From Aureimonas sp. AU4 (GTDB lineage Bacteria; Pseudomonadota; Alphaproteobacteria; Rhizobiales; Rhizobiaceae): a stretch of DNA of 64,000 nt. The position numbers were made by a program, and so were the translations under genes. Positions 34,277 through 47,273 of this stretch are shown here, one piece after another. The DNA lies in assembly GCF_001463765.1 (NCBI RefSeq), contig NZ_BBWK01000002.1:124001-188000 (forward strand), read 5' to 3'. The notes below the pieces were generated by a model that was not told the DNA's origin, did no database searches, and was given only the letters and a program-made list of their open reading frames with translations. Every line of letters starts with the position of its first letter. Positions within the stretch are counted from its first letter, which is position 1.

Positions 34277-34378
34277 ATGCGGCAGGACATTCTGAGTCCC
34301 TATCGCGGCCTTTGCTACGGGCTGACGATCTCGATGCTGTTTTGGCTGGTTGGATTGAACCTCGGGCTGGCGATGTAA
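34277..34378 (+). CDS. Small single-helix membrane protein, 33 residues
   Basis: This short frame is preceded by a very strong ribosome site (GGGAGGAGAATC, then ATG). The product (MRQDILSPYRG..., hydrophobic from residue ~12 to 32, ending GLNLGLAM) has one membrane helix with a positively charged N-terminus (three basic residues before it). An A/T-rich likely promoter precedes it. It resembles in size the small membrane proteins that modulate transporters or sensors, but I cannot assign a family. Expression and conservation are unproven. Confidence 0.5.
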   Translation: MRQDILSPYRGLCYGLTISMLFWLVGLNLGLAM

Positions 34379-34599
34379 GTCGACAGGCAATTTCGAGCCT
34401 CGCCAAACCGCAGCGAACGGTCTATAGGCTCCGCTTCGATCAGCGATATAGCGGTTGATTCCGCGCGCGGCTGACCAAGCCGCAGACCTTGGGCGTTGAA
34501 CCGTTCGGGCATTCGTCGCTGCCCATCGAACGGGAAGCGGGGTCATGAACGACCCCGCATGGGTGCGTTAGTGCGTACCCTGGCTCAAGGATTCCACCA

Positions 34600-36372
34600 G
34601 TGCCCTTTCGCACCTCCTATCCCGCGCTCGCCGAGGCGCTCGCGGAACGTGGCTATGCCGATCCGACACCTGTTCAGGACGCGGTCCTCGAGTCGCAGGC
34701 TGAAGGCCGCGACCTCCTCGTGTCGGCGCAGACCGGTTCGGGCAAGACGGTCGCCTACGGACTTGCGCTCGGCAGCACCTTGCTAGCCGACGGCGGCCTG
34801 CCGCCGGCCGGCGAACCGCTGGCTCTCATTGTCGCGCCGACCCGCGAGCTTGCTCTTCAGGTCCAGCGCGAACTCGCCTGGCTCTACGAGAAGGCGGATG
34901 CCAAGGTCGTCACCTGCGTCGGCGGCATGGATCCACGCTCGGAGCAGCGTGCGCTGGCAAGGGGCGCCCATATCGTCGTCGGCACGCCGGGCCGTTTGCG
35001 CGACCACCTCGAACGCGGCCGGCTTCTGATCGGGAACCTGCGCGCGCTGGTACTCGACGAGGCGGACGAGATGTTGAACCTCGGCTTCCGCGAGGATCTC
35101 GAGTTCATTCTGGAGGCGACGCCCGCCGAGCGGCGGACGCTCCTGTTCTCGGCGACGCTGCCCAAGCCGATTGTCGCCATGACACGCCGCTACCAGCGCG
35201 ACGCATTGCGCATCGAGGCAAGTGCCGGCACGTCGAGCCACGCCGACATCGAGTACCGCGCGATTCGCATCGCGCCGACCGAGACCGAGCTTGCCGTCGT
35301 CAACATGCTTCGGCAGGTCGAGGCACCGAGCGCGATCGTATTCTGCAACACCCGCGAGCAGGTTCGCCATCTCCATTCCGGCCTCCTGGATCGGGGCTTC
35401 GCGGCGGTCGCTCTTTCCGGAGAGCTGGGCCAGTCCGAACGCAACCAGGCGCTTCAGGCGCTTCGGGACGGACGCGCGCGGGTTTGCGTGGCGACGGACG
35501 TCGCGGCGCGCGGCATCGACCTGCCGTCCCTCGGGCTCGTCATCCATGCCGAGTTGCCGAACGACGCCGAAACACTCCAGCATCGCAGCGGCCGCACGGG
35601 TCGCGCGGGTCGCAAGGGCATCTCCGCCCTGCTCGTTCCGCTGTCGCGTCGGCGCAAGGCCGAGCGGCTTCTGGCGGAGGCTCATATCCGTCCGACCTGG
35701 AGCGGCGCGCCCCAGGCGGACGAGATCCGGGCACTGGACCGCGAGCGTCTTCTCTCCGATCCGCTCCTGACCGAGGAGGCCAGCGAGGACGATCTCGAGG
35801 TCGGCCGCGTCCTTTTGGAGCGCCGGCCGGCCGAGGAGCTGGCGGCGGCCCTTGCGCGGATCTACCGCATGCGCCTTCCCGCACCCGAGGATGTCTACGA
35901 TCCCGGCTTCCAGTCGGAGCGCCCGGAGCGTGGCCGGGGTCCGAAGCCCACCCGCGAGGGTAACGAGAGCGCGCCGCGTCCGTCGCGGCGCAATGATGGA
36001 CCGACCGTCTGGTTCAGGCTCGATATCGGCCGTCGCAACAATGCCGACCCCAAGTGGCTGCTGCCGCTTCTGTGTCGGCGTGGACGCGTGACGCGGGACG
36101 AGATCGGAGCGATCCGCGTCTTCGATCGCGAAACGAAGTTCGAGATCAGCGAAGCGGTTGCCGACAAGTTCGCGAACGCGGCTCAGGGCACCCTCGACGA
36201 CATCACGATCAGCCGCTTCGAGGGTGAGGTTGGCACGCCCGAGCGTCGGGAGCGGACGGACCGCAAGCCGTTCAAGAAGGCCGATGGCCCGCGCGCGAAA
36301 TCTTCGGCGCCCCGCGAAACGCAAGGCAAGGGCGGCGGCAAGCCGCGCCGACCGAAGGCCCGCAACGCCTGA
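34600..36372 (+). CDS. DEAD-box RNA helicase with DbpA-like RNA-binding domain
   Basis: This 590-residue ATP-dependent RNA helicase has N-terminal motifs in order: Q region (PTPVQDAVL), I (AQTGSGKT), Ia (APTRELALQ), II (DEAD), III (SAT), then IV-VI with VFCNTR, ATDVAARGIDLP and HRSGRTGRAG. A DbpA-type C-terminal RNA-binding domain (~465-535, VWFRLDIGRRNNADPKWLLPLLC) is followed by a basic, K/R/P-rich tail. The start codon is GTG at 34600. Ribosome assembly or cold-related RNA remodelling is the expected role. Confidence 0.92.
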   Translation: MPFRTSYPALAEALAERGYADPTPVQDAVLESQAEGRDLLVSAQTGSGKTVAYGLALGSTLLADGGLPPAGEPLALIVAPTRELALQVQRELAWLYEKADAKVVTCVGGMDPRSEQRALARGAHIVVGTPGRLRDHLERGRLLIGNLRALVLDEADEMLNLGFREDLEFILEATPAERRTLLFSATLPKPIVAMTRRYQRDALRIEASAGTSSHADIEYRAIRIAPTETELAVVNMLRQVEAPSAIVFCNTREQVRHLHSGLLDRGFAAVALSGELGQSERNQALQALRDGRARVCVATDVAARGIDLPSLGLVIHAELPNDAETLQHRSGRTGRAGRKGISALLVPLSRRRKAERLLAEAHIRPTWSGAPQADEIRALDRERLLSDPLLTEEASEDDLEVGRVLLERRPAEELAAALARIYRMRLPAPEDVYDPGFQSERPERGRGPKPTREGNESAPRPSRRNDGPTVWFRLDIGRRNNADPKWLLPLLCRRGRVTRDEIGAIRVFDRETKFEISEAVADKFANAAQGTLDDITISRFEGEVGTPERRERTDRKPFKKADGPRAKSSAPRETQGKGGGKPRRPKARNA

Positions 36373-36432
36373 CGAAGGGAAACAGTTAGTCCAGCGCTGG
36401 ACGTCTCCCGGTCTGGTCCTCACGCGATTCGG

Positions 36433-36447
36433 TGTTATGTTATAACA
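36433..36447. promoter_or_regulatory. Zur-box-like palindrome overlapping a -10 sequence
   Basis: TGTTATGTTATAACA is an inverted repeat matching the GTTATGTTATAAC core of Zur operators in alphaproteobacteria. Its right half includes TATAAC, a good -10 element, so zinc-loaded repressor would block polymerase. It lies 148 bp upstream of the zinc ABC-transporter ATPase gene and 12 bp before a possible leader ORF. Confidence 0.75.
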
Positions 36448-36458
36448 AGTCGAATCGC

Positions 36459-36593
36459 ATGAGACCCGGACGATCCATGCCCGCCCACCTGTCCCGATCC
36501 ATTCTTCGTAGCTCGGCTGCGCGCAGGGTTGGCATCGTCGCCCTTCCGCTCGCGGCGCTCTGGCTCGGCGTCTTCCTCGTGATGGCGAGTTGA
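36459..36593 (+). CDS. Possible small leader ORF upstream of the zinc transporter operon
   Basis: This 44-codon frame begins at ATG 36459 (or ATG 36477), only 12 bp after the Zur-like box. The product is MRPGRSMPAHLSRSILRS then a basic stretch and one hydrophobic helix (VGIVALPLAALWLGVFLVMAS). It stops one base before the transporter ATPase ATG, so translation could be coupled. If the -10 is TATAAC at 36441, the mRNA would be nearly leaderless. No family is recognised, and it may instead be untranslated leader. Confidence 0.4.
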   Translation: MRPGRSMPAHLSRSILRSSAARRVGIVALPLAALWLGVFLVMAS

Positions 36594-36594
36594 C

Positions 36595-37305
36595 ATGACC
36601 AGTTCGATCGGACTGGAAGGCGTCTGCGTTAGGTTCGGCCGGACCGTCGCGCTCGAGCCCATGGACGCGACTTTCGCCCCCGGCTCGATGACGGCCGTCA
36701 TCGGCGAAAACGGCGCGGGCAAATCGACCCTCCTGCGCGCAATCATGGGTCTCGTTCGCCTGACGTCCGGTCGCGTTCGCCTCGACGGCGTTCGTCGGCG
36801 GGACATAGCCTATCTCCCTCAGGCGCAGGAGATCGATCGCAGCTTCCCGATCGACGTGACGGACTTCGTCTCCTTTGGCGCATGGCCGCGGATCGGCCTG
36901 ACGAGAAGCCTGTCCGCGACCGAGCAGCAAAAGCTGCTTGCCGCCATCGAAAGGGTTGGGCTTTTCGCCGAGCGCCAAAAGGCGATTGCACAGCTCTCCG
37001 GCGGGCAGTTCCAGCGGGCGCTTTTCGCGCGGCTGATACTTCAGGACGCGCCGATCCTTCTTCTCGACGAGCCCTTCGCCGCCGTGGACGCGAAGACCAC
37101 TGCGGACCTGACGGGTCTGCTGCGCGGCTGGCACGCCGACGGCCGCACGATCGTCGCCGTGCTGCACGACATTGGCCTTGTGGAGCGGGAATTCGAGCGC
37201 ACCATGCTGTTGAAGCACGGGCTCGTCGCCCATGGTCCGAGCCGCGTCGTCCTCGCCTCGGCCATAGCCGAGCGACAGGCGCGTGCGAGGCTCGTAGCGG
37301 CATGA
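36595..37305 (+). CDS. znuC: Zinc/metal ABC transporter ATP-binding protein
   Basis: This 236-residue ATPase has a Walker A (GENGAGKSTLL), a Q-loop (YLPQAQEID), the ABC signature LSGGQFQRAL, and a Walker B (ILLLDEPFAAVD) with H-loop in VLHDIGLV. Sequence fits the zinc/manganese importer group (ZnuC, TroB, AztA). Gene order ATPase-permease-binding protein, with tight ATGA coupling to the permease and a Zur-like box upstream, argues for a zinc-uptake operon. It could equally be named aztA. Confidence 0.88.
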   Translation: MTSSIGLEGVCVRFGRTVALEPMDATFAPGSMTAVIGENGAGKSTLLRAIMGLVRLTSGRVRLDGVRRRDIAYLPQAQEIDRSFPIDVTDFVSFGAWPRIGLTRSLSATEQQKLLAAIERVGLFAERQKAIAQLSGGQFQRALFARLILQDAPILLLDEPFAAVDAKTTADLTGLLRGWHADGRTIVAVLHDIGLVEREFERTMLLKHGLVAHGPSRVVLASAIAERQARARLVAA

Positions 37306-38174
37306 CCTTTTGGGATCTCGCTATCGCGCCGTTCATGGATTTCGGCTTCATGCGCCGGGCGCTTCTCGGATGCGCGGCGCTGTCGCTGGGCGCTTGTCCG
37401 CTGGGTGTGGTCCTCATTCTGCGGCGCATGAGCCTTGTCGGCGACGCGATGTCCCATGCGATCCTGCCAGGGGCGGCGGTCGGCTTTCTCGTGGCCGGGT
37501 TCTCGCTGTTCGCGATGGCGCTCGGTGGCCTCGTGTCCGGCCTTGTCGTGGCAGGTCTGGCCGGGCTCGTCTCGAGGTTCACCACCATGCGGGAGGATGC
37601 GAGCTTCGCCGCCTTCTACTTGGCCTCGCTCGGCCTCGGCGTCCTCTTGGTATCGTTGAAGGGGTCCAACGTCGATCTTCTGCACGTGTTGTTCGGCACG
37701 GTCCTGGCACTCGACGACAGCGCCCTTCTCCTGATGTCTGCAGTCGCAACCCTATCGTTGCTTCTCGTCGCCCTTCTCTACCGCGCCATCGTGGCGGCCT
37801 GCCTCGACCCGGCGTTTCTCCGAACCCTCGGTCCCGCCGGCGGTCTGGCTCACGGCATCTTTCTTCTGTTGGTCGTTCTCAACCTGGTGGGCGGGTTCCA
37901 GGCGCTCGGAACGCTCATGGTGATCGGCATCATGATGCTACCGGCCGCTTCCAGCCGCTTCTGGTCGGCAAGCGTGGCGGGGCAAATGGCGGTATCGGCC
38001 GCGATCGGCCTTGCGTCGTCCTTCGTCGGCCTTCTCGTCTCGTTTCATTACGATCTGCCCGCCTCGCCCGCGATCATCCTGTCTGCCAGCGTCGTCTATG
38101 TCGTGTCGCTCGTGGCGGGACATCGCGGTGGACTCGTGCGTCAGATCCTCGATCCCTCGTTTCAACGCGCATAG
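37302..38174 (+). CDS. znuB: Zinc/metal ABC transporter permease
   Basis: This 290-residue ABC-3 family permease has about eight hydrophobic segments. Typical features are RRALLGCAALSLGACPLGVVLILRRMSLVGDAMSHA near the N-terminus and GTLMVIGIMMLPAASSRFWS near the C-terminus. Its start overlaps the ATPase stop by 4 bp (ATGA). With the neighbouring ATPase and binding protein it forms a complete importer. The equivalent in Paracoccus-type systems is aztB. Confidence 0.9.
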   Translation: MTFWDLAIAPFMDFGFMRRALLGCAALSLGACPLGVVLILRRMSLVGDAMSHAILPGAAVGFLVAGFSLFAMALGGLVSGLVVAGLAGLVSRFTTMREDASFAAFYLASLGLGVLLVSLKGSNVDLLHVLFGTVLALDDSALLLMSAVATLSLLLVALLYRAIVAACLDPAFLRTLGPAGGLAHGIFLLLVVLNLVGGFQALGTLMVIGIMMLPAASSRFWSASVAGQMAVSAAIGLASSFVGLLVSFHYDLPASPAIILSASVVYVVSLVAGHRGGLVRQILDPSFQRA

Positions 38175-38183
38175 GAGCGACCC

Positions 38184-39140
38184 GTGAAGCATCTGCTAAA
38201 GCCGATCCTGGTGACGCTGCTCGTCGGCGTCTCGTCGGCCGCGTTCGCCCAGGAGCCGCTTTCCGTCGTCGCGTCCTTCTCGATCCTCGGCGACATGGTG
38301 CGCGAGATCGGTGGCGATCATGTCGCCGTGACGACGCTCGTCGGGCCCGACGCCGACGCGCATGTGTTCGAGCCGTCGCCCCGAGACACGCGCGCTCTTC
38401 GCGACGCAAAACTCCTCGTGACGAACGGGCTGCAGTTCGAAGGCTGGCTGCCGCGCCTGTCGGAGACGAGCGGGTTCACCGGCGAGACGGTCGTGGCTTC
38501 GAACCAGGTCACCGCGCGTCGATTCTCGGAGACAGACGGGCATGAGGAGGAGCACGAAGCAGCGGTTCCCACGCCTCATGGTCACGCCGACGAGCACCAT
38601 GACCACGGCACGCTGGACCCCCATGCGTGGCAGGATCTTCGCAATGGCGTACTTTATGTCAGGGCGATCGCCGATGGTCTGGCGAAGGTCGATCCCGATC
38701 ACGCTGGCGACTACCGTGCACGCGCATCGAGCTACACCGCGCGTCTGACCGCGCTGGACGCGTCGATCCGTCAGGAATTGTCCACCATTCCGGCCTCCGA
38801 GCGCACGGTCGTCACGTCGCACGACGCGTTCGGCTACTTCGCGCAGGCCTACGACATCCGCTTCGTCGCGCCGGAGGGCGTCTCGACCGAGTCCGAAGCC
38901 TCCGCTTCGGACGTCGCCGCCATCATCCGGCAGATCCGCGACGAGAAGATCAAGGCCGTGTTCGTCGAAAACATCACGAACCCGAAGCTCCTCCAGCAGA
39001 TCGCGGGCGAGACGGGCGCCGCGATCGGCGGGTCGCTGTTCTCGGACGCCCTGTCCGGTCCTGGCGGTCCGGCGCCGACCTACGAGCAGATGTTCCGCTA
39101 CAACGCCGAGACGATCCTGCGCGCCCTCAAGACGAGCTGA
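38184..39140 (+). CDS. znuA: Zinc ABC transporter substrate-binding protein with His-rich loop
   Basis: This 318-residue cluster-9 solute-binding protein has a signal peptide (MKHLLKPILVTLLVGVSSAAFA). The metal-binding residues include H in DADAHVFEPSP, the H in LDPHAWQD, H in VTSHDAFGYFA and the acid in VENITNPKL. A His/Asp/Glu-rich loop (HGHADEHHDHG) at ~130-145 marks a zinc-specific member. Start codon is GTG at 38184, 9 bp after the permease. The layout resembles znuA or aztC. The last gene of the unit, followed by a convergent hypothetical gene. Confidence 0.9.
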   Translation: MKHLLKPILVTLLVGVSSAAFAQEPLSVVASFSILGDMVREIGGDHVAVTTLVGPDADAHVFEPSPRDTRALRDAKLLVTNGLQFEGWLPRLSETSGFTGETVVASNQVTARRFSETDGHEEEHEAAVPTPHGHADEHHDHGTLDPHAWQDLRNGVLYVRAIADGLAKVDPDHAGDYRARASSYTARLTALDASIRQELSTIPASERTVVTSHDAFGYFAQAYDIRFVAPEGVSTESEASASDVAAIIRQIRDEKIKAVFVENITNPKLLQQIAGETGAAIGGSLFSDALSGPGGPAPTYEQMFRYNAETILRALKTS

Positions 39141-39143
39141 CGC

Positions 39144-39545
39144 TCAGCTGCAGACCGAGCGATCGAGAAAGAGCGACGACATCGCTCCGGTCTGGACATA
39201 GCGATACTCGACGGAAGTGAGTTCCCGTTTGCGCAAGGCAGCACGCCATGCGTCGCATTTATCGTCTCGGTCGCCGTCCCGCACGGCGGCGAGGTCGAGC
39301 CGGTCGTCCACGGCCAGGCGCAGCGTGAGGCGGTTGCCGTCGAATTGCACGTCTTCGAGAACGGATCCGTTCGCCATGTCCTGCGGAAGATTGTGGCGCA
39401 TGTCGAGGATACGACCCGGGACGTCGCGCGCATCCGTCATCCAGGACATGCCTTCCGAGGTCTGCCAAGCGGTCAGCAACGCGGCAGTGCCGCCGAGGCC
39501 AAGCAATCGGATGAGTTGCCGACGTGGTTGACGTAGTGCGCTCAT
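39144..39545 (-). CDS. Hypothetical exported protein
   Basis: This 133-residue protein has an N-terminal segment RRQLIRLLGLGGTAALLTAW resembling a Tat-like or signal-anchor sequence (RRxxxR-hydrophobic). The mature part has two cysteines (DKCDAWRAALR and the C-terminal SVCS) that could form a disulfide, plus mixed strands (GSVLEDVQFDGNRLTLRLAV). I recognise no family. It is convergent with the zinc-binding protein gene (three bases between the stops), so direct cotranscription is excluded. Confidence 0.6.
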   Translation of the reverse strand: MSALRQPRRQLIRLLGLGGTAALLTAWQTSEGMSWMTDARDVPGRILDMRHNLPQDMANGSVLEDVQFDGNRLTLRLAVDDRLDLAAVRDGDRDDKCDAWRAALRKRELTSVEYRYVQTGAMSSLFLDRSVCS

Positions 39546-39663
39546 AACGACTCCGCTGATTCCGGGTCCTTCGCGCCAACGGAAGTAGTTCCCGGGATGT
39601 TGCGGGGCAATAGCTGCAGAGCGGGATAAAACGGAGTTAAGCTCGGTCGCGGCTAACCGCAGC

Positions 39664-40533
39664 TCAGGTCATCTCGCGATGGCGACGACGCAGTCGTTCT
39701 GCCCGTTCCGTGCTGAGCCGCGATCGGCAGCGTGGACAGGAAACGCCCGGCTCGTAGTCTGCGGACTGCCGAGCCTCCTCGTCGATCGGCCCACCGCATC
39801 CGAAGCAACTGTCCCACCGAGCGCGCGCCAGGTCATGGCCCAGCGCCGTCCGGCCATCGAAGACGAAGCAATCACCCTTCCACCGCGTTTCCTGCGTCGG
39901 CACATCCTCGAGATAGCGAAGGATACCGCCGTCGAGTTGGGCGACGTCACTGAAGCCCCGCGCGAGCATGTAGGACGAGGCCTTCTCGCAGCGGATGCCG
40001 CCGGTACAGAACATCGCGACACGGCGATGCCGCGCGGGGTCGAGTTCGCGGTCGACGAAGTCCTTGAAGTCCGTGAACTGGTCGATGGGTGGAACGACCG
40101 CGCCCTCGAACGTTCCGATCTCCGTCTCGTAGCGGTTTCGCGTGTCGAGGACGAGGACGTCGGGATCGTCGACCAGTTGGTTCCATTCCGCTGCCGAGAC
40201 GTGTCGCCCGGTCCGCTTGGTCGGATCGGCCTCGGGCGCCCGCAGGGTGATGATTTCGGGTCGAACACGCACCCGCAAGCGCTTGAATGGGGCGCTGTCG
40301 GCGACCGAGCGCTTGATATCGCCATCGCGAAGGCCGAAACGCTCACGAAGTTTCGAGACGAGCGCCTCGACCTCTTCTGGTCCCCCGGCGACGGTGCCGT
40401 TGATTCCCTCTTCCGCCAGGAGAATCGTCCCGATCACACCGGCCGACCGGCAGAATGCGTCGAGGTCATCTCGGTCAGACCCGGGGTCCGAAAGGGCGAC
40501 GAAGCGATAGAAGGCGGCCACGGCATAGCTCAT
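39664..40533 (-). CDS. trhO: tRNA uridine(34) hydroxylase (rhodanese-type, YceA/TrhO)
   Basis: This 289-residue protein has an acylphosphatase-like N-terminal domain (AVAAFYRFVALSD, LLAEEGINGTVAG) and a rhodanese domain with the persulfide loop CTGGIRCEK that is diagnostic of TrhO. A C-terminal zinc-binding-like Cys region is present: CFGCGG and CPRCRSRL. The enzyme makes 5-hydroxyuridine at the wobble base in an O2-dependent way. It stands alone between convergent and divergent neighbours. Confidence 0.93.
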   Translation of the reverse strand: MSYAVAAFYRFVALSDPGSDRDDLDAFCRSAGVIGTILLAEEGINGTVAGGPEEVEALVSKLRERFGLRDGDIKRSVADSAPFKRLRVRVRPEIITLRAPEADPTKRTGRHVSAAEWNQLVDDPDVLVLDTRNRYETEIGTFEGAVVPPIDQFTDFKDFVDRELDPARHRRVAMFCTGGIRCEKASSYMLARGFSDVAQLDGGILRYLEDVPTQETRWKGDCFVFDGRTALGHDLARARWDSCFGCGGPIDEEARQSADYEPGVSCPRCRSRLSTERAERLRRRHREMT

Positions 40534-40615
40534 GCGGCTTCATAAATCCTCGATTCGCGCGAGACCAGACGGAACGACGCTTCCAACTCCGCGTCGCGAG
40601 CGTTAGGTGGGCGCC

Positions 40616-41470
40616 ATGAGCCTTCCCCTGGAACTGCAGTTCGAGCCTCGCCACGGCGACGCGGTTCCGGTCGCGCCGGGTGTCCATCGCGTCACCGCGC
40701 GCAATGCCGGCCCGATGACTTTCCACGGTACGAACACCTATCTCGTCGGCTCCGACGATCTGGTGGTCATCGATCCCGGCCCCTCGGACGATCGGCACCT
40801 TGAAGCGCTGCTGGCGGCGATCGCCAACCGCCCGGTGACCGCGATCGTTCTGACCCACGGTCATCTGGATCACTCCGCCCTCGCTCGTTCCCTCCAACGA
40901 AACGTCGATGCACCGATCCTCGCGTCTGCGGCCTATGCTGGCTCGAAGGACGGTGACCTCGCGGATCACCAAGTGCTGTCACTCGGCAGCGCCACGTTCG
41001 AGGTTGTGGCCACGCCGGGGCACACGGCGGATCATGTCGCCTTCGCTCTGCGGGGAGCTTCGCTTCTCTTCTCCGGCGACCATGTGATGGCATGGTCCAC
41101 CACCGTCATCGCACCGCCGGACGGCCGCATGAGCGACTATATGGCGTCGCTGGATCGCCTGATGCCGCGACGGGAGACGCGCTACCTGCCGGGGCACGGC
41201 GGACCGGTCGAGCGTCCACAGGTGCTGCTTCGCGCACTGCGAACCCATCGGCGAATGCGTGAGGCGGCGATCCTCAACCGGCTGGCGACCGGTCCGGCGG
41301 AGGCTGGTGCGATCACGGCGGACCTTTATCGCGGCATCGAGCCGGCGCTGCGGAAAGCCGCGACGTTATCGGTGCTCGCCCATCTCGAGGATCTGACGGA
41401 AAAGCGCAGGGTCACGCGGCTCGGCGAAGTCTTCGCGCTCGTCGATGAACCGGCTACTCCTCCGGTGTGA
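40616..41470 (+). CDS. Metallo-beta-lactamase-fold hydrolase (LACTB2-like)
   Basis: This 284-residue MBL-fold enzyme has the di-metal motif THGHLDHSA, the second ligands TPGHTADH and FSGDHVM, and a C-terminal winged-helix region. GTNTYLVGSDDLVVIDPGPSDDRH at the start is typical of LACTB2/hydroxyacylglutathione-hydrolase-like proteins with nuclease or thioesterase activity. An ATG at 40607 adds three residues. Its 3' end overlaps the convergent DUF1499 gene by 17 bp. The true substrate is unknown. Confidence 0.88.
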   Translation: MSLPLELQFEPRHGDAVPVAPGVHRVTARNAGPMTFHGTNTYLVGSDDLVVIDPGPSDDRHLEALLAAIANRPVTAIVLTHGHLDHSALARSLQRNVDAPILASAAYAGSKDGDLADHQVLSLGSATFEVVATPGHTADHVAFALRGASLLFSGDHVMAWSTTVIAPPDGRMSDYMASLDRLMPRRETRYLPGHGGPVERPQVLLRALRTHRRMREAAILNRLATGPAEAGAITADLYRGIEPALRKAATLSVLAHLEDLTEKRRVTRLGEVFALVDEPATPPV

Positions 41471-42293
41471 CGCCTTCCAGCACGTTCATCGCATCCTCGA
41501 GCCGCGCCATGAAGCCCTCGATGATGCGGCGGTTCTGGCCGAGATCGAGCGGAAGGGTTCGCGACCTCGACGTCATGTCGACATAGGTCTCGCCGTTCTC
41601 CTCCTGGATGCGGACGACGACGTCGCTCTTGAAGCCGAAAATCGGGACGGTCGCGACCCCTTGGATCGTGTAGTCCGTGGCGTCGATGCCTGCGAAGCGA
41701 TCGAAGGGCTCTTCCGGATCGACGCTGTCGCGCGGTGTCGGAATCGGTGCCGCGACGAGGCCGCTGACGCCGAGATCGCCGTCCGAGGGCCTTGCGAGAC
41801 TTGATGTCGCGACATCGACGATCCGGATACCGCTTCCCTCTAGGGCCGTGCGAGCGGCTCCGTAGACGGTCGATGCCGTAGCCTGGAAGTCGCGTCCGAC
41901 GAGAGGTCTGGTGTCGTCCCCGCTCGCACCTGCCGGAACGGCCTGATCGAGACCCGTCGTGGCAGCCGAGTTGCCCGTCGGGTATTGTGTGTAGAGCCAG
42001 GCTGCGACCGCGAACGGAGCGGCGGCGATGAGCGCGATGGCAAGCGCCGCCGTGGCACGGCCGCCACCGTGTCTCCCACTGTGCCAAACGATAATGCAGG
42101 CCATGAGCGCCAGGACGAAACCAGCCGAGACGAGCGCGGCGGCGAGCGCGAAACTCCACGACAGCGAGGTTTCGTCCAGAACCGCCAGACGGAACAGAAC
42201 GACCGCGCTGACCATGACCGCCGGCGCAAACATGGAGAAGGCCCAGGCCCAACCAGCGGTTCTGGTCCGCCCGACGATATAATGGCCTGCCAT
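41454..42293 (-). CDS. DUF1499 domain membrane protein
   Basis: This 279-residue protein has three N-terminal membrane helices (~20-105) followed by an extracytoplasmic DUF1499 domain (~150-275). That domain contains RDFQATASTVYGAAR, TDYTIQGVATVPIFGFKSDVVVRI and VDMTSRSRTLPLDLGQNRRIIEGF, the R-S-x-S/R-x-x-G/DLGxNxxRI element of the family. No biochemical function is known. It lies on the minus strand upstream of the CoA-ligase gene ending at 42334. Confidence 0.87.
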   Translation of the reverse strand: MAGHYIVGRTRTAGWAWAFSMFAPAVMVSAVVLFRLAVLDETSLSWSFALAAALVSAGFVLALMACIIVWHSGRHGGGRATAALAIALIAAAPFAVAAWLYTQYPTGNSAATTGLDQAVPAGASGDDTRPLVGRDFQATASTVYGAARTALEGSGIRIVDVATSSLARPSDGDLGVSGLVAAPIPTPRDSVDPEEPFDRFAGIDATDYTIQGVATVPIFGFKSDVVVRIQEENGETYVDMTSRSRTLPLDLGQNRRIIEGFMARLEDAMNVLEGVTPEE

Positions 42294-42333
42294 GCGCTTC
42301 TCGGCTCCGAACGTCCGACTCTATCCTATCAGG

Positions 42334-43953
<1,620 letters not shown>

Positions 43954-44072
43954 GCGGAACGCTCCTCCCGGTTCGGCGTTTTCTCGCCGATCATTTCATG
44001 CGGGTCAGCGTGCCGCTGGTGTGTCCGTGTGTCCAGCGCCCGCCGCCCGCGAACGACCTTCGCGGAGAGGGT

Positions 44073-44468
44073 ATGGCCGACAACCTCACCCCACTCGTCC
44101 GCTCGCCGGAGCTCCTGCGTACAGGCGACCCCTTCGCGGCGCTCGACTTCCAGCTCCGGCTGGACTTGAGCGACGTCGAACACCGGTCTTTCGAGGAATG
44201 CGTGCGTGACGCCGCTCGTGCCGCTGGCGGAACGCTGCTGTTCGAGATGCCGGACGGCCTGATCGCCGACGGCATCGAACGCGTTGCAGCCGTCTCGCTT
44301 CCCGGCGGCGGCAAGGACGTCCTCGTTTTCGCTGGGCTTGAAGCCGGCGAGAAACGCATTCGGCTCATGGGGCGCGAAGAAGTCGGCGAACGCTTCTTCG
44401 GCTTCGCCAACGCCTATGTCAGCCTTCTCAAGCGACTCGAGAACAAGCTTCTAACCGGCTCTGCCTGA
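44073..44468 (+). CDS. Conserved hypothetical protein, 131 residues
   Basis: This soluble 131-residue protein has no signal peptide or membrane helix and an alternating strand/helix pattern (GTLLFEMPDGLIADGIERVAAVSLPGGGKDVLVFAGL, then IRLMGREEVGERFFGFANAYVSLLKRLENKL). GGAGAGG before ATG 44073 is a good ribosome site and decides the start over an ATG at 43998. I do not recognise the domain. It is convergent with ppdK, with seven bases between stops. Confidence 0.65.
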   Translation: MADNLTPLVRSPELLRTGDPFAALDFQLRLDLSDVEHRSFEECVRDAARAAGGTLLFEMPDGLIADGIERVAAVSLPGGGKDVLVFAGLEAGEKRIRLMGREEVGERFFGFANAYVSLLKRLENKLLTGSA

Positions 44469-44475
44469 CGATGTT

Positions 44476-47157
<2,682 letters not shown>

Positions 47158-47273
47158 CGGTGTTCGATCGGAAACAGGAGCTGGGGCGCGTTAAGGCCAC
47201 CAGCCCGCTTGTTTCTAGGGGATCATGACCGTCGCGCCAATTGTTGCGATGCCAAAAAACGCTCGGCCAGGGT

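Noticed and set aside
36389-36402. Palindrome GTCCAGCGCTGGAC after the helicase gene as terminator
   Set aside because: A 14-bp palindrome with no loop or U-run cannot be called a terminator with confidence.
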